Assembly: GCF_026283925.1 (NCBI RefSeq)
Contig: NZ_JAPDPF010000002.1
Coordinates: 372,001 to 436,000, forward strand
Source: Dyella halodurans
Lineage (GTDB): Bacteria > Pseudomonadota > Gammaproteobacteria > Xanthomonadales > Rhodanobacteraceae
Reading direction: 5' to 3'
Length of the DNA: 64,000 nucleotides
Within the stretch, counting starts at the first letter, position 1. Each line of letters opens with the position of its first letter. The notes beneath the pieces were generated by a model that was not told the origin of the DNA, made no database searches, and saw only the letters and a list, made by a program, of their open reading frames with translations. Below, one piece after another: positions 44,282-53,827 of the stretch. The position numbers were made by a program, and so were the translations under genes.

Positions 44282-45283
44282 TCAGGACGCCGCGGCAGTG
44301 ACAAGGGGCGCATACGATTCACGCGCTTCGGCGCCGAAGCGCTGTCGATAGCCGGATGGCGTCAAGCCAGTGAACCTCCGGAATTGTCGACGGAAGTTGT
44401 CGACATCCTCGTAACCGATAGTCGCGGCGATCTCGTTGACGCTTGCCCGCGTAAATTCCAGCAATTCGCGCGCACGCGATATGCGTAGCCTTTGCTGATA
44501 CTCCAGCGGCTTCATGCCGGTCGCCTTGGTGAATCGCCGAAGGAAGGTTCTCGGCTCCATGCATGCGTGTGTCGCCAGCTCCGTCACCGATATTACGCGT
44601 TCCCTCTGACCGGCCAGCCACTCCTGGGCTCTTGCTATCGCGCTGTCGCCATGCTTCAGCTTCGGATCAAAGTCGCTATAGAAACGCTGCTCTCGGCCCG
44701 GCGGGTCGATGTTCATGTAGCGGGCCGTATCCAACATGACGCCGGGCCCAAACAGTCGTTCAACGAGACGCAGGCCAAGGTCTGCCCAGGCAAGAACGCC
44801 GCCCGCGGTAAGCACGTCACCGTAGTCGATAACCATGTGGTCCGTTTCGACCAAGACATCGGGAAACTCACGGGAGAACTGGTCATGCAGCGCCCAGTGC
44901 GTCGTCGCCTGCCGTCCCGCGAGCAAGCCCGTCCTTGCAAGGATAAAGACTCCACCGCAAACGGCGGCTATCACCACGCCCCTTGCATGCATCCCGCGCA
45001 GCCACGCTATAAGCACCTCATCTCTTGAACGGCTCTGGGTGGCCCGAAGGTTTCCAGGGAGCACCAGGACGACCAGGTCGTGATGGGCCTCTGCGCTGCT
45101 GTCGTATGTACAGGTCACGCAGGATCCACCGGGCTCGCTCTTCCAATGGGTGATGCGCAGGGAAGGCAAGGCGACCTGCCCTTGGCGCCTGGCTGCCATC
45201 TGGCCGGCGTAGGTGAAGAGCTCGGTAAGACCATGCAGTCCGGTGGCTGAAGTCCCGGCGTCCAGCACGATGCCGACCTCCAA
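44282..45283 (-). CDS. GlxA-type AraC-family transcriptional regulator
   Basis: A 333-residue regulator with an N-terminal DJ-1/PfpI-like amidotransferase fold (VLVLPGNL, VIAAVCGGVFILARTGLL, with a Cys in the nucleophile position, and VLTAGGVLAWADLGLRLV). The C-terminal AraC domain has two HTH motifs (SVTELATHACMEPRTFLRRF; SVNEIAATIGYEDVDNFRRQF). Family members sense small metabolites. It lies divergent, by 220 bases, from the hydrolase at 45504, which it may control. Confidence 0.93.
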   Translation of the reverse strand: MEVGIVLDAGTSATGLHGLTELFTYAGQMAARRQGQVALPSLRITHWKSEPGGSCVTCTYDSSAEAHHDLVVLVLPGNLRATQSRSRDEVLIAWLRGMHARGVVIAAVCGGVFILARTGLLAGRQATTHWALHDQFSREFPDVLVETDHMVIDYGDVLTAGGVLAWADLGLRLVERLFGPGVMLDTARYMNIDPPGREQRFYSDFDPKLKHGDSAIARAQEWLAGQRERVISVTELATHACMEPRTFLRRFTKATGMKPLEYQQRLRISRARELLEFTRASVNEIAATIGYEDVDNFRRQFRRFTGLTPSGYRQRFGAEARESYAPLVTAAAS

Positions 45284-45330
45284 CTGAGGCCTTGCAGGTT
45301 TGACCGTTTTAACCGGTCTTTTTGTCTGAA

Positions 45331-45360
45331 TCTGCCGTTGCTGGCCGTTGCTGGCCGTTG
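45331..45360. repeat. Short tandem repeat (10-bp unit, three copies)
   Basis: Three copies of CTGGCCGTTG (first one imperfect) in the GlxA/hydrolase intergenic region. Just before, at 45302-45318, lies an imperfect palindrome around GTTTTAAC followed by a T run. Either could be a regulatory site. Confidence 0.5.
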
Positions 45361-45503
45361 TTGCCGAGCATACGCTTCATCTCCCCAAAGACGATCTGGC
45401 TCCAAGGAAGGGCATCCGTCCAGCCATGACATGTAGCCGTCCAGGGTCTTGCCGGACAAGCGGCGCCAAAGGGCTAGCCCTTACAACTTAGCGGAGCAAG
45501 CGT

Positions 45504-46361
45504 ATGACTCTGCAAGGCACCAAGTTAGTAAACGCCGGTAGCGCGTACATTACAACCAGTGACGGCGCGAAGATCTTCTACAAGGACTGGGGTGGTGGGC
45601 AGCCCCTGGTTTTCCACCATGGCTGGCCACTATCGGCGGACGACTGGGATGCCCAGATGATGTTCTTCCTTGCCCAGGGCTTTCGCGTCATTGCCCATGA
45701 TCGACGAGGCCATGGACGCTCGACGCAGACGTTAAACGGCAACGACATGGACACCTATGCCGCCGACGTGGCCGAACTCGCGGATGCACTGGATCTCAGG
45801 AACGCCATTCACATCGGGCATTCGACGGGCGGTGGCGAGGTCATCCGGTACGTGGCGCGCCATGCGAACGGACGCGCCGTCAAGGCGGTGATCATCAGCG
45901 CCATTCCGCCCGGGCTGATGCAATCAGTCAAGAATCCCCAGGGCGTTCCCAAGGAAGTGATCGATGGCATCCGCGACGGTACCGCGGCTCACCGCTCGCA
46001 ATTCTATCTGGACATCACCCTTCCCTTTTATGGATACAACCGACCCGGTGCGGTCGTTTCCGAGGGTATTCGCCAAAACTGGTGGCGACAGGGAATGATG
46101 GGAGGAATCAAGGCCCAGTACGACTGCATCAAGGCCTTCTCTGAATCCGAGTTCTATGACGATCTGGCAGCCATCGACATCCCCGTGCTCGTGATGCACG
46201 GCGAGGACGACCAGATTGCTCCGTTCGCCGCCACCGGAAAGCAGTCCGTGGCACTACTCAGGAAAGGCACCTTGAAATCGTATCCAGGGTTTCCTCACGG
46301 AATGCCTACCACCCATGCGGACACAATCAATGCAGACCTCCTGGCGTTTGTCCGGAGTTGA
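45504..46361 (+). CDS. Alpha/beta hydrolase, non-heme chloroperoxidase/esterase type
   Basis: A 285-residue enzyme close to bacterial cofactor-free haloperoxidases/esterases: FHHGWPLSADDWD, AHDRRGHGRS, nucleophile Ser107 in GHSTGGGE, Asp in GEDDQIAP and His in GFPHGMP. Such proteins hydrolyse esters and, with acetate and peroxide, halogenate as a side reaction. No signal peptide. GGAG precedes the ATG. Starts a run of hydrolases on the plus strand (45.5-48.8 kb). Confidence 0.93.
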   Translation: MTLQGTKLVNAGSAYITTSDGAKIFYKDWGGGQPLVFHHGWPLSADDWDAQMMFFLAQGFRVIAHDRRGHGRSTQTLNGNDMDTYAADVAELADALDLRNAIHIGHSTGGGEVIRYVARHANGRAVKAVIISAIPPGLMQSVKNPQGVPKEVIDGIRDGTAAHRSQFYLDITLPFYGYNRPGAVVSEGIRQNWWRQGMMGGIKAQYDCIKAFSESEFYDDLAAIDIPVLVMHGEDDQIAPFAATGKQSVALLRKGTLKSYPGFPHGMPTTHADTINADLLAFVRS

Positions 46362-46482
46362 GCCAGAGGGAAAGCAAAGGATCGCCTTGCGATGCCGACA
46401 TCAATCACACGACTTGCTTGTCAGTTGGGGCCATTGAGCCGCCAAGCCCGTTCGTTATGCCAACCCAGCCAGGAGAGCCGAC

Positions 46483-47298
46483 ATGGCCACACGATCTGAA
46501 AGGTCCATTTGGAAACTCGCCGCAAAGCCACTGCTACTCGCGACACTTGGTGGAATGGCCATGACGGCTGCGGCCGCCCCACCTGCCGGCATCAAGCATG
46601 TGGTTCTGGTGCACGGCGCCTTTGCCGACGGCTCCGGCTGGGAACCCGTGGCCAACATCCTCAGGAAGGACGGCTACTCGGTGGCAGTAGTCCAGCATCC
46701 CGAGACGTCGTTTGCCGAAGACGTCAAGTTCACCAAGGCCGTGATCGACCGCCAGCCCGGTCCGGTGGTTCTCGTGGGTCACAGCTACGGTGGCGCCGTC
46801 ATCACCGAGGCCGGCAATGATCCCAAGGTTGCCGCGCTGGTCTACATCGCAGCGTTCGGGCCGGATGCAGGCGAAAGCGCCGCCGCGATCGAGCAGGCGC
46901 TACCACCCGCCACCAAGGGGATCAAAGCCACTGATGATGGCTACTTCTACATTGACCCAGCCGCGTTCGCCGCCGATTTCGCCGCGGACGTTCCCTCGCC
47001 CCAGGTTGATTTCATGGCGGAGTCGCAGGTGCTGATTTCGAAGGACTCGTTCACCTCGCCGATCACATCACCCGCATGGAAGACCAAGCCGAGCTGGTAC
47101 ATGGTGGCCACGCAGGATCGCTCGATCAACCCTGACCAGGAGCGCATGATGGCCAAGCGCATGAAGGCCAAGACGATCGAAGTGAATTCGAGCCATGTCG
47201 CCTATATTTCACATCCGAAGGAAACGGCGAAGCTCATCGAGGAAGCAGCAGCCTCGGCATCGAGCAATCCGCGCCCCGTGGCGAAGATCAGCGAATGA
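46483..47298 (+). CDS. Secreted alpha/beta hydrolase
   Basis: A 271-residue protein with a Sec signal peptide (basic start, LLLATLGGMAMTAAAA, cleavage near AAAAPP). The mature enzyme has VLVHGAFADGSGWEPV as oxyanion segment, Ser in VGHSYGGAV and a late His in NSSHVAY. The acid is probably Asp in ATQDRSI. Related to salicylate-esterase/EstC-like plant-type hydrolases found in many proteobacteria. Periplasmic by prediction. Followed by a strong hairpin terminator. Confidence 0.92.
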   Translation: MATRSERSIWKLAAKPLLLATLGGMAMTAAAAPPAGIKHVVLVHGAFADGSGWEPVANILRKDGYSVAVVQHPETSFAEDVKFTKAVIDRQPGPVVLVGHSYGGAVITEAGNDPKVAALVYIAAFGPDAGESAAAIEQALPPATKGIKATDDGYFYIDPAAFAADFAADVPSPQVDFMAESQVLISKDSFTSPITSPAWKTKPSWYMVATQDRSINPDQERMMAKRMKAKTIEVNSSHVAYISHPKETAKLIEEAAASASSNPRPVAKISE

Positions 47299-47307
47299 AG
47301 GTCGCGA

Positions 47308-47335
47308 AGGCCACGCATTGGGACATGCGTGGCCT
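47308..47335 (+). terminator. Hairpin terminator after secreted hydrolase
   Basis: Perfect 11-bp stem (47308-47318 with 47325-47335) and 6-base loop TGGGAC, 10 bases past the stop codon. Confidence 0.75.
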
Positions 47336-47419
47336 CGGCACTATCCAGCCACGCTCCTCCGCTCAACATGAGGGCCTCTGCCGGGGTCCAGGCAAAGACT
47401 GCTCAGTCAGGAGAATACG

Positions 47420-48115
47420 ATGAATGATCACTTCATCATAAAGGGCCGTGATGGTGAATTCACGGCTTACGTTGCGCGGCCCAAGGCGTCGCCGGCCCCG
47501 GCCATCGTCGTTCTGCAGGAGTTGTTCGGCGTCAACGCCGACATTCGCGCGGCCTGCGATGAACTGGCCGAACAGGGCTTTCTTGCCGTGGCACCCGACT
47601 TGTTCTGGCGCCAGGAACCCGGCTTGAGCCTGAGCGTGACCTCCGAGGATGACTGGCAACACGGGCTTCGTCTCTATCAGGCCTACGATCGGGATGCCGG
47701 CGTCAGAGACATCGAGGACACGATAAAGGCCGTCGCCAAGCTCCCCGAAAGCAACGGCAAGGTAGGCATTCTCGGTTATTGCCTCGGCGCGCTCATGGTG
47801 TTTCTGACTGCCGCACGTTCCGATATTGATGCCGCGGTCGCCTATCATGGCGCCGACACCGACAAATACCTCGGGGAGTCCGGTGGACTTCGTGCACCCC
47901 TTTTGATGCATTTGGGCGAGGAAGACGAGTTCATTTCAAAGTCCGCCCAAGCAGCGATCAAGCAGGCACTAGCCGGCAAACCGAATGCGACGGTCCATAG
48001 CTATCCGGGACAACGTCACGCCTTCTCCCGGCACGGTGGGGCACACTATGACCCGGCCGCGGCATCACTGGCCCACACCAGGACTTACCAGTTCCTCCAT
48101 CAAAGCCTGGGCTGA
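47420..48115 (+). CDS. Dienelactone hydrolase family protein
   Basis: A 231-residue dienelactone-hydrolase-like enzyme. Family marks: VVLQELFGVNADIRA, the cysteine nucleophile in GYCLGAL, and the catalytic His in GQRHAFSR. Acts on lactones or esters, in the classic case opening dienelactone in chloroaromatic degradation. GGAG sits 6 bases before the ATG. It lies 66 bases before an isochorismatase-like gene, probably co-transcribed. Confidence 0.93.
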   Translation: MNDHFIIKGRDGEFTAYVARPKASPAPAIVVLQELFGVNADIRAACDELAEQGFLAVAPDLFWRQEPGLSLSVTSEDDWQHGLRLYQAYDRDAGVRDIEDTIKAVAKLPESNGKVGILGYCLGALMVFLTAARSDIDAAVAYHGADTDKYLGESGGLRAPLLMHLGEEDEFISKSAQAAIKQALAGKPNATVHSYPGQRHAFSRHGGAHYDPAAASLAHTRTYQFLHQSLG

Positions 48116-48181
48116 TGATGGATTACACCGGCGCATCCCTACGCAGCGGCCCGGGTCGGAGCCATCGAACGGGAGTGGACC

Positions 48182-48808
48182 ATGGCTGAGACAACCTACG
48201 AGCCCGACTTGACGGGCTTACTCATCGTCGACCCCTATAACGACTTCCTGTCCGAAGGCGGCAAGCTCTACCAGCTCAGTCGTGAGACGCTGGCGTCCTT
48301 CCATGTCGTTGAGCATATGCGCCAGGTTCTCGCTGCTGCGCGGTCGCGGGGAATCAAGGTCTTCATTGCGCCCCATCACCGCTGGCGTGACAGCGATAGG
48401 CATCTTCACTGGAAGACGATGCCACCGGTGCAGGCCAGCGCATACGGGAATCGCGTGTTCGCGGACGGTACCTGGGGCGGCAGTTTTCACCCGGACTTCG
48501 TACCGTTGCCTGGCGACGTGGTCGCGCTGGAACATTGGATGTCCAGTGGATTTGCCAACACCGATCTCGACCTTCAGCTCAAGAAGCACGGGTTACGCAA
48601 GCTCATCCTCATCGGCATGCGCGCCAACACCTGCATCGAATCGACATTGCGTTTCGCCGCTGAATTGGGTTACGAGGTAACGGTCGTCAAGGATGCCATT
48701 GGCAGCTTTGGCCACGCGGAGATGGACGCGTCTCTCGAATTCAATATGCCTGCTTACGCGAACGCCATTCTCTCGACGAAAGAAGTCGTCGACAAGCTAT
48801 CGAAATGA
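48182..48808 (+). CDS. Isochorismatase-like cysteine hydrolase
   Basis: A 208-residue member of the isochorismatase fold. Catalytic Asp in LIVDPYNDF, Cys in GMRANTCIESTLRFAAELGY, and the conserved cis-peptide region before it. Relatives hydrolyse amides such as nicotinamide, carbamoylsarcosine, or isochorismate; the substrate here is unknown. GGGAG precedes the ATG. Last gene of the plus-strand hydrolase run. Confidence 0.92.
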   Translation: MAETTYEPDLTGLLIVDPYNDFLSEGGKLYQLSRETLASFHVVEHMRQVLAAARSRGIKVFIAPHHRWRDSDRHLHWKTMPPVQASAYGNRVFADGTWGGSFHPDFVPLPGDVVALEHWMSSGFANTDLDLQLKKHGLRKLILIGMRANTCIESTLRFAAELGYEVTVVKDAIGSFGHAEMDASLEFNMPAYANAILSTKEVVDKLSK

Positions 48809-48994
48809 GAGCCGGTGTGCACCTGTCGCTTGAGCTCACTTGGATGCCGCTGCCGCGGCACTCCACCACCATCGCAAGCATTCCAAGTTCAGCCCGACGT
48901 CGGTTGCCTCGATTTGCAGACCTGCGGTGAAAAAACGCGATCAAGGTCGCACCCGCGGCGATTTCGGCGGTGCCGTGGATGCCATGGCTCTCCG

Positions 48995-50734
48995 TCATAC
49001 CCTTGTCTCCGCGGTAGTGGGCCGAAGCTGCAGGCCTGCGCGGTGTTGCGGGCCGGTCGGCCCGTAGTCGAGCTCGGCACCCAGGTTACTGCTCCTCAAG
49101 ATCGGTGCGGGAGCGTCACAGGAGTCCATCATCGATTCGATGAAGATCAGCCGGTCGTTTGCTGTGCCAAGGGCCTTTTTCAGGTCTCCGCCAGTCTTCA
49201 CCACAAACGATCGTGCCCTGGTGCCAGGGCGAAGCACTTTCGGCAGATCGGCATAGGACCAGTTGGCAATGTCGTTGTACGTCTCGGTCTTGCCTATATA
49301 GCCGCGTTCGATCGTGTATCCGCCGTTGTTGATCAGCGAGATCACCGGCTTGTGGTCGTGCCGCAGTATGGTGGATAGCTCCTGCGCCGTGACCTGGAAC
49401 GAGCCGTCGCCAATGAGCAGCAGGTGACGACGATCGGGCGCCGCGGTCAATGCGCCAAGCAAGGCTCCGACCGAATAGCCGATCGACCCCCAGTTGATCG
49501 ACCCAATGAAGGTGCACTTAGGCGGGAGCTTGAGGCCAAGCAGGGAAAAGGACGTGCCATTGTCGACGTACAGGACATCACCGGGGCGCAGGTAGCCCTG
49601 AATGGCCTGCCAATAGGTGGCCTGAGTCAGCTTGGCGGTATCGTCGGCGCGCGTGCTCGGCGCGGCTGCCGCAACTGCGCGCGGAGTGCGCTTGTTGACT
49701 TGACGGACCGCGTCGATGACGCCGTGGAGGACTTCCTTGAGCGTCACCGCCTGATAGTTGTCGTTGCCGACGTCGATCGAGTGCCCGCGAGCGTGGATCG
49801 TGTTGACGGGTAGCGAGGCCGTGAAATCCCCGGTCGTCACCTCGATCGGGCGGTAGCCGACAGCAAGCAGGCAGTCGCTGTTCTCAATCGTCTCGCGCAC
49901 TCCTGGCTCGCTCGACTTGCCACCGTAGATGCCGACGTAATGGGCAAAGGACTCGTCGATGACGCCCTTGGCTGCGTTGATCACGGCCACGGGCGCCCGC
50001 ATTTTTTCAGCCAACTCCATGAGCATGGGAGCGACACCGAAACGGTCGGCATCCGCATCCACCAGGACCGCGGGCGACTTCGCGGCGGACAGCCGTTCAG
50101 CCACGGCCGCGATACACGAACGCAGTCGTTCGGGATCACTGGGCGGATCCGCCAGAACGAGCGGCGTCGTGGGAACTTCGATGTCGAGATAAGCAATGTC
50201 TGATGGAAACTCCATGTACACCGGAAGCTTCTCGCGCCATGCGGTGAGGATCAGGCGATCAATCTCGACCACCGCGTTGCGCGGGGTGATCCTGGCCTGC
50301 GCCGCCGTCACATGCGAGTACGCATGAAGGAAATGGTCAAAACCTCCATCAGCCATGGTGTGGTGCATGCCAAGCCCGCGGTCGATGGACCTGAGCGGTA
50401 TCGAGCCGCTGATGCAGATGACCGGGACGTGTTCTGCACATGAGCCGGCGACTCCGTTGAGCGCGCTCAGCGCGCCAACTCCGTTGGTGACGAGCAAGGC
50501 GCCGAGCCCGTTCAGGCGAGCATAGCCATCCGCTGCATAGGAGGCGGTCAGCTCACCGGTGGTGCCGATCCATGTCAGCTTGCCGGCGTCGTAGAGCTGT
50601 TGCAGCAACGTGAGGTTGTAGTCGCCGGGCAGGCCGAACAAGTGACGGATGCCGGCTTCTTCGAGACGTCGGAGAAGGAAGTCGCCGATCTTCATGCGCT
50701 GCGTATGGTTGACGGTGCTTTGCTTGCTTGCCAT
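48995..50734 (-). CDS. TPP-dependent 2-oxoacid decarboxylase (indolepyruvate/pyruvate decarboxylase-like)
   Basis: Start at ATG 50734 with GGGAGT upstream; 579 residues. N-terminal pyrimidine-binding domain with FGLPGDYNLTLLQQL and the catalytic Glu in TTGELTASYAADGYAR; His-His pair region MHHTMADGG; C-terminal TPP motif GDGSFQVTAQELST ... INNGGYTIE. This set marks the pyruvate/indolepyruvate/phenylpyruvate decarboxylase family. It would turn a 2-oxoacid into an aldehyde plus CO2; an aldehyde dehydrogenase lies 1.4 kb away. Substrate range not decidable. Confidence 0.93.
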   Translation of the reverse strand: MASKQSTVNHTQRMKIGDFLLRRLEEAGIRHLFGLPGDYNLTLLQQLYDAGKLTWIGTTGELTASYAADGYARLNGLGALLVTNGVGALSALNGVAGSCAEHVPVICISGSIPLRSIDRGLGMHHTMADGGFDHFLHAYSHVTAAQARITPRNAVVEIDRLILTAWREKLPVYMEFPSDIAYLDIEVPTTPLVLADPPSDPERLRSCIAAVAERLSAAKSPAVLVDADADRFGVAPMLMELAEKMRAPVAVINAAKGVIDESFAHYVGIYGGKSSEPGVRETIENSDCLLAVGYRPIEVTTGDFTASLPVNTIHARGHSIDVGNDNYQAVTLKEVLHGVIDAVRQVNKRTPRAVAAAAPSTRADDTAKLTQATYWQAIQGYLRPGDVLYVDNGTSFSLLGLKLPPKCTFIGSINWGSIGYSVGALLGALTAAPDRRHLLLIGDGSFQVTAQELSTILRHDHKPVISLINNGGYTIERGYIGKTETYNDIANWSYADLPKVLRPGTRARSFVVKTGGDLKKALGTANDRLIFIESMMDSCDAPAPILRSSNLGAELDYGPTGPQHRAGLQLRPTTAETRV

Positions 50735-51090
50735 GGCGGACTCCCGATCTAAGCCATTGAAGACATGCGGCAAAGAAATCTGTCTGCGAGCTCAGGGCAA
50801 CTATGGTGACTTGGGCTCGATGGCGCGGGCCTCCGCGCATGCTCGATGGCGTGGAACATCGATTTTGCATAGGACTGACTGTCGTGTTCGCACGCGATAT
50901 CTCGAATCCGAACATCAACGGGCGACCATTCTCCTGCATCGGCAGTCAAGGTTTCATGCATTGATGCCAACGACCGTTCGCGCGGGATCTTGCTCTCCCA
51001 CTGGGCAGATCAGCCCCACGCCAAACCAAACGAAGCCAAGGGGGCTTCCCCGATCTCGCCAAGTTCGATCGTGATGCGTCCAACAGAAGT
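50735..51090. other. Intergenic stretch without recognisable gene
   Basis: About 355 bases between the decarboxylase start and the terminator of the LysR gene. It should contain the decarboxylase promoter. No other element recognised. Confidence 0.45.
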
Positions 51091-51110
51091 GCCGGCGCCC
51101 GCGCGCCGGC
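51091..51110 (-). terminator. Hairpin terminator downstream of LysR gene
   Basis: 8-bp stem GCCGGCGC/GCGCCGGC with a 4-base loop, just past the LysR stop on the minus strand. Shares the GTGCCGGCG start with the hairpin at 34941. Confidence 0.55.
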
Positions 51111-51122
51111 GCGTCGCTTGCG

Positions 51123-52010
51123 CTAGCCGATTTCCTTGATCAGCTCCACGAGCGCACGCAGTGGCGCTGGCACGTGACGGCGACCCGGGTAATACAGGGC
51201 AAGCCGCTCGAATGGCGGGGTCCAGTCTTCCAATACGCGTTCCAGGCGCCCGGCGGCGAGATCGGCCTCGGCGTCAAACTCGCTCAAATAGATAACACCC
51301 AGCCCAGCCAAGGCGGCCTCGCGCAGCAGGTGGGGTTCGTCCAGCGTAACAACACCGGGCACGGCGACCGTCAGGGTCTCGCCGTGACGTTCAAATTCCC
51401 AATGATAGATATGGCCCGCGGGCATGCGCGCACGGATCGAGACATGGCTGGTCAAGTCACCCGGATGACGCGGCCGACCGTGCCTGGCGAAATAATCGGG
51501 TGACCCAACGACGGCATGCCGAATCTGCGGCCCCGTTGGCACCGCCACCATGTCGCCGGGAATCACGTCCTGGGTGCGGAAGCCGGCGTCGTACCCTTCG
51601 CGGACGATATCGATCATGCGCGCTTCGGTGACAAGCTCCAGCTCGACGCGCGGATAGCGCTGCATGTACGGAATCAGCAGCGGCTTCATCAGGCGCCTAG
51701 CCGCACCCACCGACGTATTCAGGCGCAGGCTGCCGATGGGTTCGTCGGCCGATTCGCCCGCCCGCTCCATGGCCCCGCGTATACCGGCCACGGCCGGCGC
51801 CACGTCCGACACAAAACGTTCGCCTGCCTCGGTAAGGCGCACGCTGCGCGTCGTGCGATGGAACAGCCGCGTGCCGATGCGCGCCTCCAGCGCGGCCACA
51901 GATTGGCTCAAAGCCGACGTCGACATTTCCAGTTCCGCCGCGGCTGCGCGGAAGCTGCCCAGCCTGGTCACCGCCAGCACCGCCTCGAGTTCGGTGAGAC
52001 CACTGCGCAT
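51123..52010 (-). CDS. LysR-family regulator (aldehyde dehydrogenase neighbour)
   Basis: Start at ATG 52010 (MRSGLTELEAVLAV), preceded by GGAGA; 295 residues. Helix-turn-helix GSFRAAAAELEMSTSALSQSV and linker LFHRTTRSVRLTEAG. The effector domain follows. Divergent, by about 97 bases, from the aldehyde dehydrogenase, which is its likely target. A longer upstream reading frame has no ribosome site. Confidence 0.93.
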   Translation of the reverse strand: MRSGLTELEAVLAVTRLGSFRAAAAELEMSTSALSQSVAALEARIGTRLFHRTTRSVRLTEAGERFVSDVAPAVAGIRGAMERAGESADEPIGSLRLNTSVGAARRLMKPLLIPYMQRYPRVELELVTEARMIDIVREGYDAGFRTQDVIPGDMVAVPTGPQIRHAVVGSPDYFARHGRPRHPGDLTSHVSIRARMPAGHIYHWEFERHGETLTVAVPGVVTLDEPHLLREAALAGLGVIYLSEFDAEADLAAGRLERVLEDWTPPFERLALYYPGRRHVPAPLRALVELIKEIG

Positions 52011-52107
52011 TATCCGTCTCCACTTAACAACGCATTCGGTTTTGTACAGCTTATCAGGGCAATGAGCAGCCCACATCCTTGCGGATACCTTCTCAAGGAG
52101 AACCGCC

Positions 52108-53526
52108 ATGCATCGCATCGACCAGATCTATATCGACGGCGCCTTCGTCACCCCACACGGCGAGGAAGACTTCGAACTGTTCAACCCGGCGACCGAGGGC
52201 GTGATCGGCACCGTCCGCCTCGCCGACGCCGACGACGCCCGCCGAGCCATCGCCGCCGCCAAACGCGCCCTCCCCGCGTGGTCACGCACAACGTTGTCGG
52301 AACGCGCCGCCCTGTTGCGGCGCATGCATGCGGCCGTCGTCGCGCGTGAGGACGAACTGTTCGCCGCCATCGTGCAGGAGTACGGGGCTCCGGCATCGCG
52401 CTCGCGCTGGATGGTGCAGCACGCCGCCCAGGTCTTCCTCGACGCCATCGAGGCCATGGAGGCCTACGACTTCGAGCGCAGCCTCGGGACGGCACGCGTC
52501 GTCATGCAGCCCGTGGGTGTCGTGGGCCTGATCACGCCGTGGAACAGCAACGCCGGTTTCATCGGCAGCAAACTTGCCGCCGCATTGGCTGCTGGGTGCA
52601 CAGCGGTGCTCAAGCCCAGCGAGATGAGCGCGCTGCAAACGCGTGTGATGACGGAGGCCCTGCACGAGGCCGGCGCGCCGGCGGGCGTGTTCAACATCGT
52701 GACCGGCCGCGGCGACGTCGTGGGTGCGGCTATCGTGGAAAGTCCCGACGTGCGCAAAATCTCCTTCACCGGCTCCACCGCCGTGGGCAAGAGCATCCTG
52801 CGCGCCGCTGCCGATGACATCAAGCGTGTGACATTGGAGCTGGGTGGCAAATCGCCCACGATCATTCTCGATGACGCCGACTTCACCACCGCCGTGCCGC
52901 TGGCGATCCAGGCAGGCTTCATGAACAGTGGACAGGCTTGCATCGCCGGCACGCGTATCCTGGTGCCGCGTGCCCGGCTGGCCGAGTTCGAGGCACTCGC
53001 CATGGCTGCTGTGGAAGCCACCATCGCCGGTGATCCGACGCATCCCGATACCGCCGTTGGACCCATGGTCAGCCGCAAGCAGTGGGAACGCGTGCAAGGC
53101 TACATCCGCAAGGGCATCGAAGAGGGTGCGCGGCTGCTGGCCGGTGGCGAGGGTCGTCCAGGTGGCCGTGAGCGCGGCTGGCTCGTGCGCCCTACCCTGT
53201 TCACGGACGTGCGCAACGACATGGCCATCGCCCGTGAGGAGATCTTCGGGCCGGTGCTGTCGATCATCCCGTACAGCGATGAAGATGAAGCCGTGGCCAT
53301 CGCGAATGACACGACCTATGGCTTGTCGGCGTACGTGGTGACCACAAGTGCTGAACGCGGCGCGCGCGTCGCAGCGCGCATCGATGCGGGCCGCGTCATG
53401 GTCAACACGCTCGCCCACGAACCCAGGGCGCCGTTCGGTGGTTTCAAGCAATCCGGTCTCGGCCGCGAATACGGCGTCTTCGGCTTGGAGGCTTACCTGG
53501 AGCCAAAGACCATCATCGGTCGATAG
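52108..53526 (+). CDS. NAD(P)-dependent aldehyde dehydrogenase
   Basis: A 472-residue aldehyde dehydrogenase. Rossmann region TPWNSNAGF and FTGSTAVGKSI; general base Glu in LELGGKSP; catalytic Cys278 in SGQACIAG; C-terminal EPRAPFGGFKQSGLGREYG. Oxidises aldehydes to carboxylic acids in the cytoplasm. AAGGAGAA precedes the ATG. With its divergent LysR regulator it may clear the aldehydes made by the neighbouring decarboxylase, or respond to external aldehydes (inference). Confidence 0.95.
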   Translation: MHRIDQIYIDGAFVTPHGEEDFELFNPATEGVIGTVRLADADDARRAIAAAKRALPAWSRTTLSERAALLRRMHAAVVAREDELFAAIVQEYGAPASRSRWMVQHAAQVFLDAIEAMEAYDFERSLGTARVVMQPVGVVGLITPWNSNAGFIGSKLAAALAAGCTAVLKPSEMSALQTRVMTEALHEAGAPAGVFNIVTGRGDVVGAAIVESPDVRKISFTGSTAVGKSILRAAADDIKRVTLELGGKSPTIILDDADFTTAVPLAIQAGFMNSGQACIAGTRILVPRARLAEFEALAMAAVEATIAGDPTHPDTAVGPMVSRKQWERVQGYIRKGIEEGARLLAGGEGRPGGRERGWLVRPTLFTDVRNDMAIAREEIFGPVLSIIPYSDEDEAVAIANDTTYGLSAYVVTTSAERGARVAARIDAGRVMVNTLAHEPRAPFGGFKQSGLGREYGVFGLEAYLEPKTIIGR

Positions 53527-53827
53527 GCAATTTAGGCTTCGTCGATCCCTGGCATACCACCCATGTTTGTGCCCGCTGCACAAGCATGGATGTCGAGGCC
53601 ACCCAAACATCACGCGCCATCAGGGGCTCGACTTCCCGCAAAGCGCTCCGCACGGCGATGCTGCTGAAACATCTCGACCAGATGATCGATGAGGCGCGCG
53701 TCCTGGCCGGCAGTGAAAATCTCGTTGGGTGCTGGCCTCGACCGTACGCCACGCCTTCCTGATGTCGCTCGTCGGTTAGACATCATTCCGACTGCTACAA
53801 AAGGGCCCTGGGCCGCGCGAGGCTTGA
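53527..53827. other. Convergent intergenic stretch
   Basis: About 300 bases between the convergent aldehyde dehydrogenase and acetoacetate-decarboxylase-like genes. No gene is supported and no strong hairpin was found. Confidence 0.4.

Noticed and set aside
45331-45360. Tandem repeat considered as CRISPR
   Set aside because: Three 10-base units with no spacers and no cas genes in the window.
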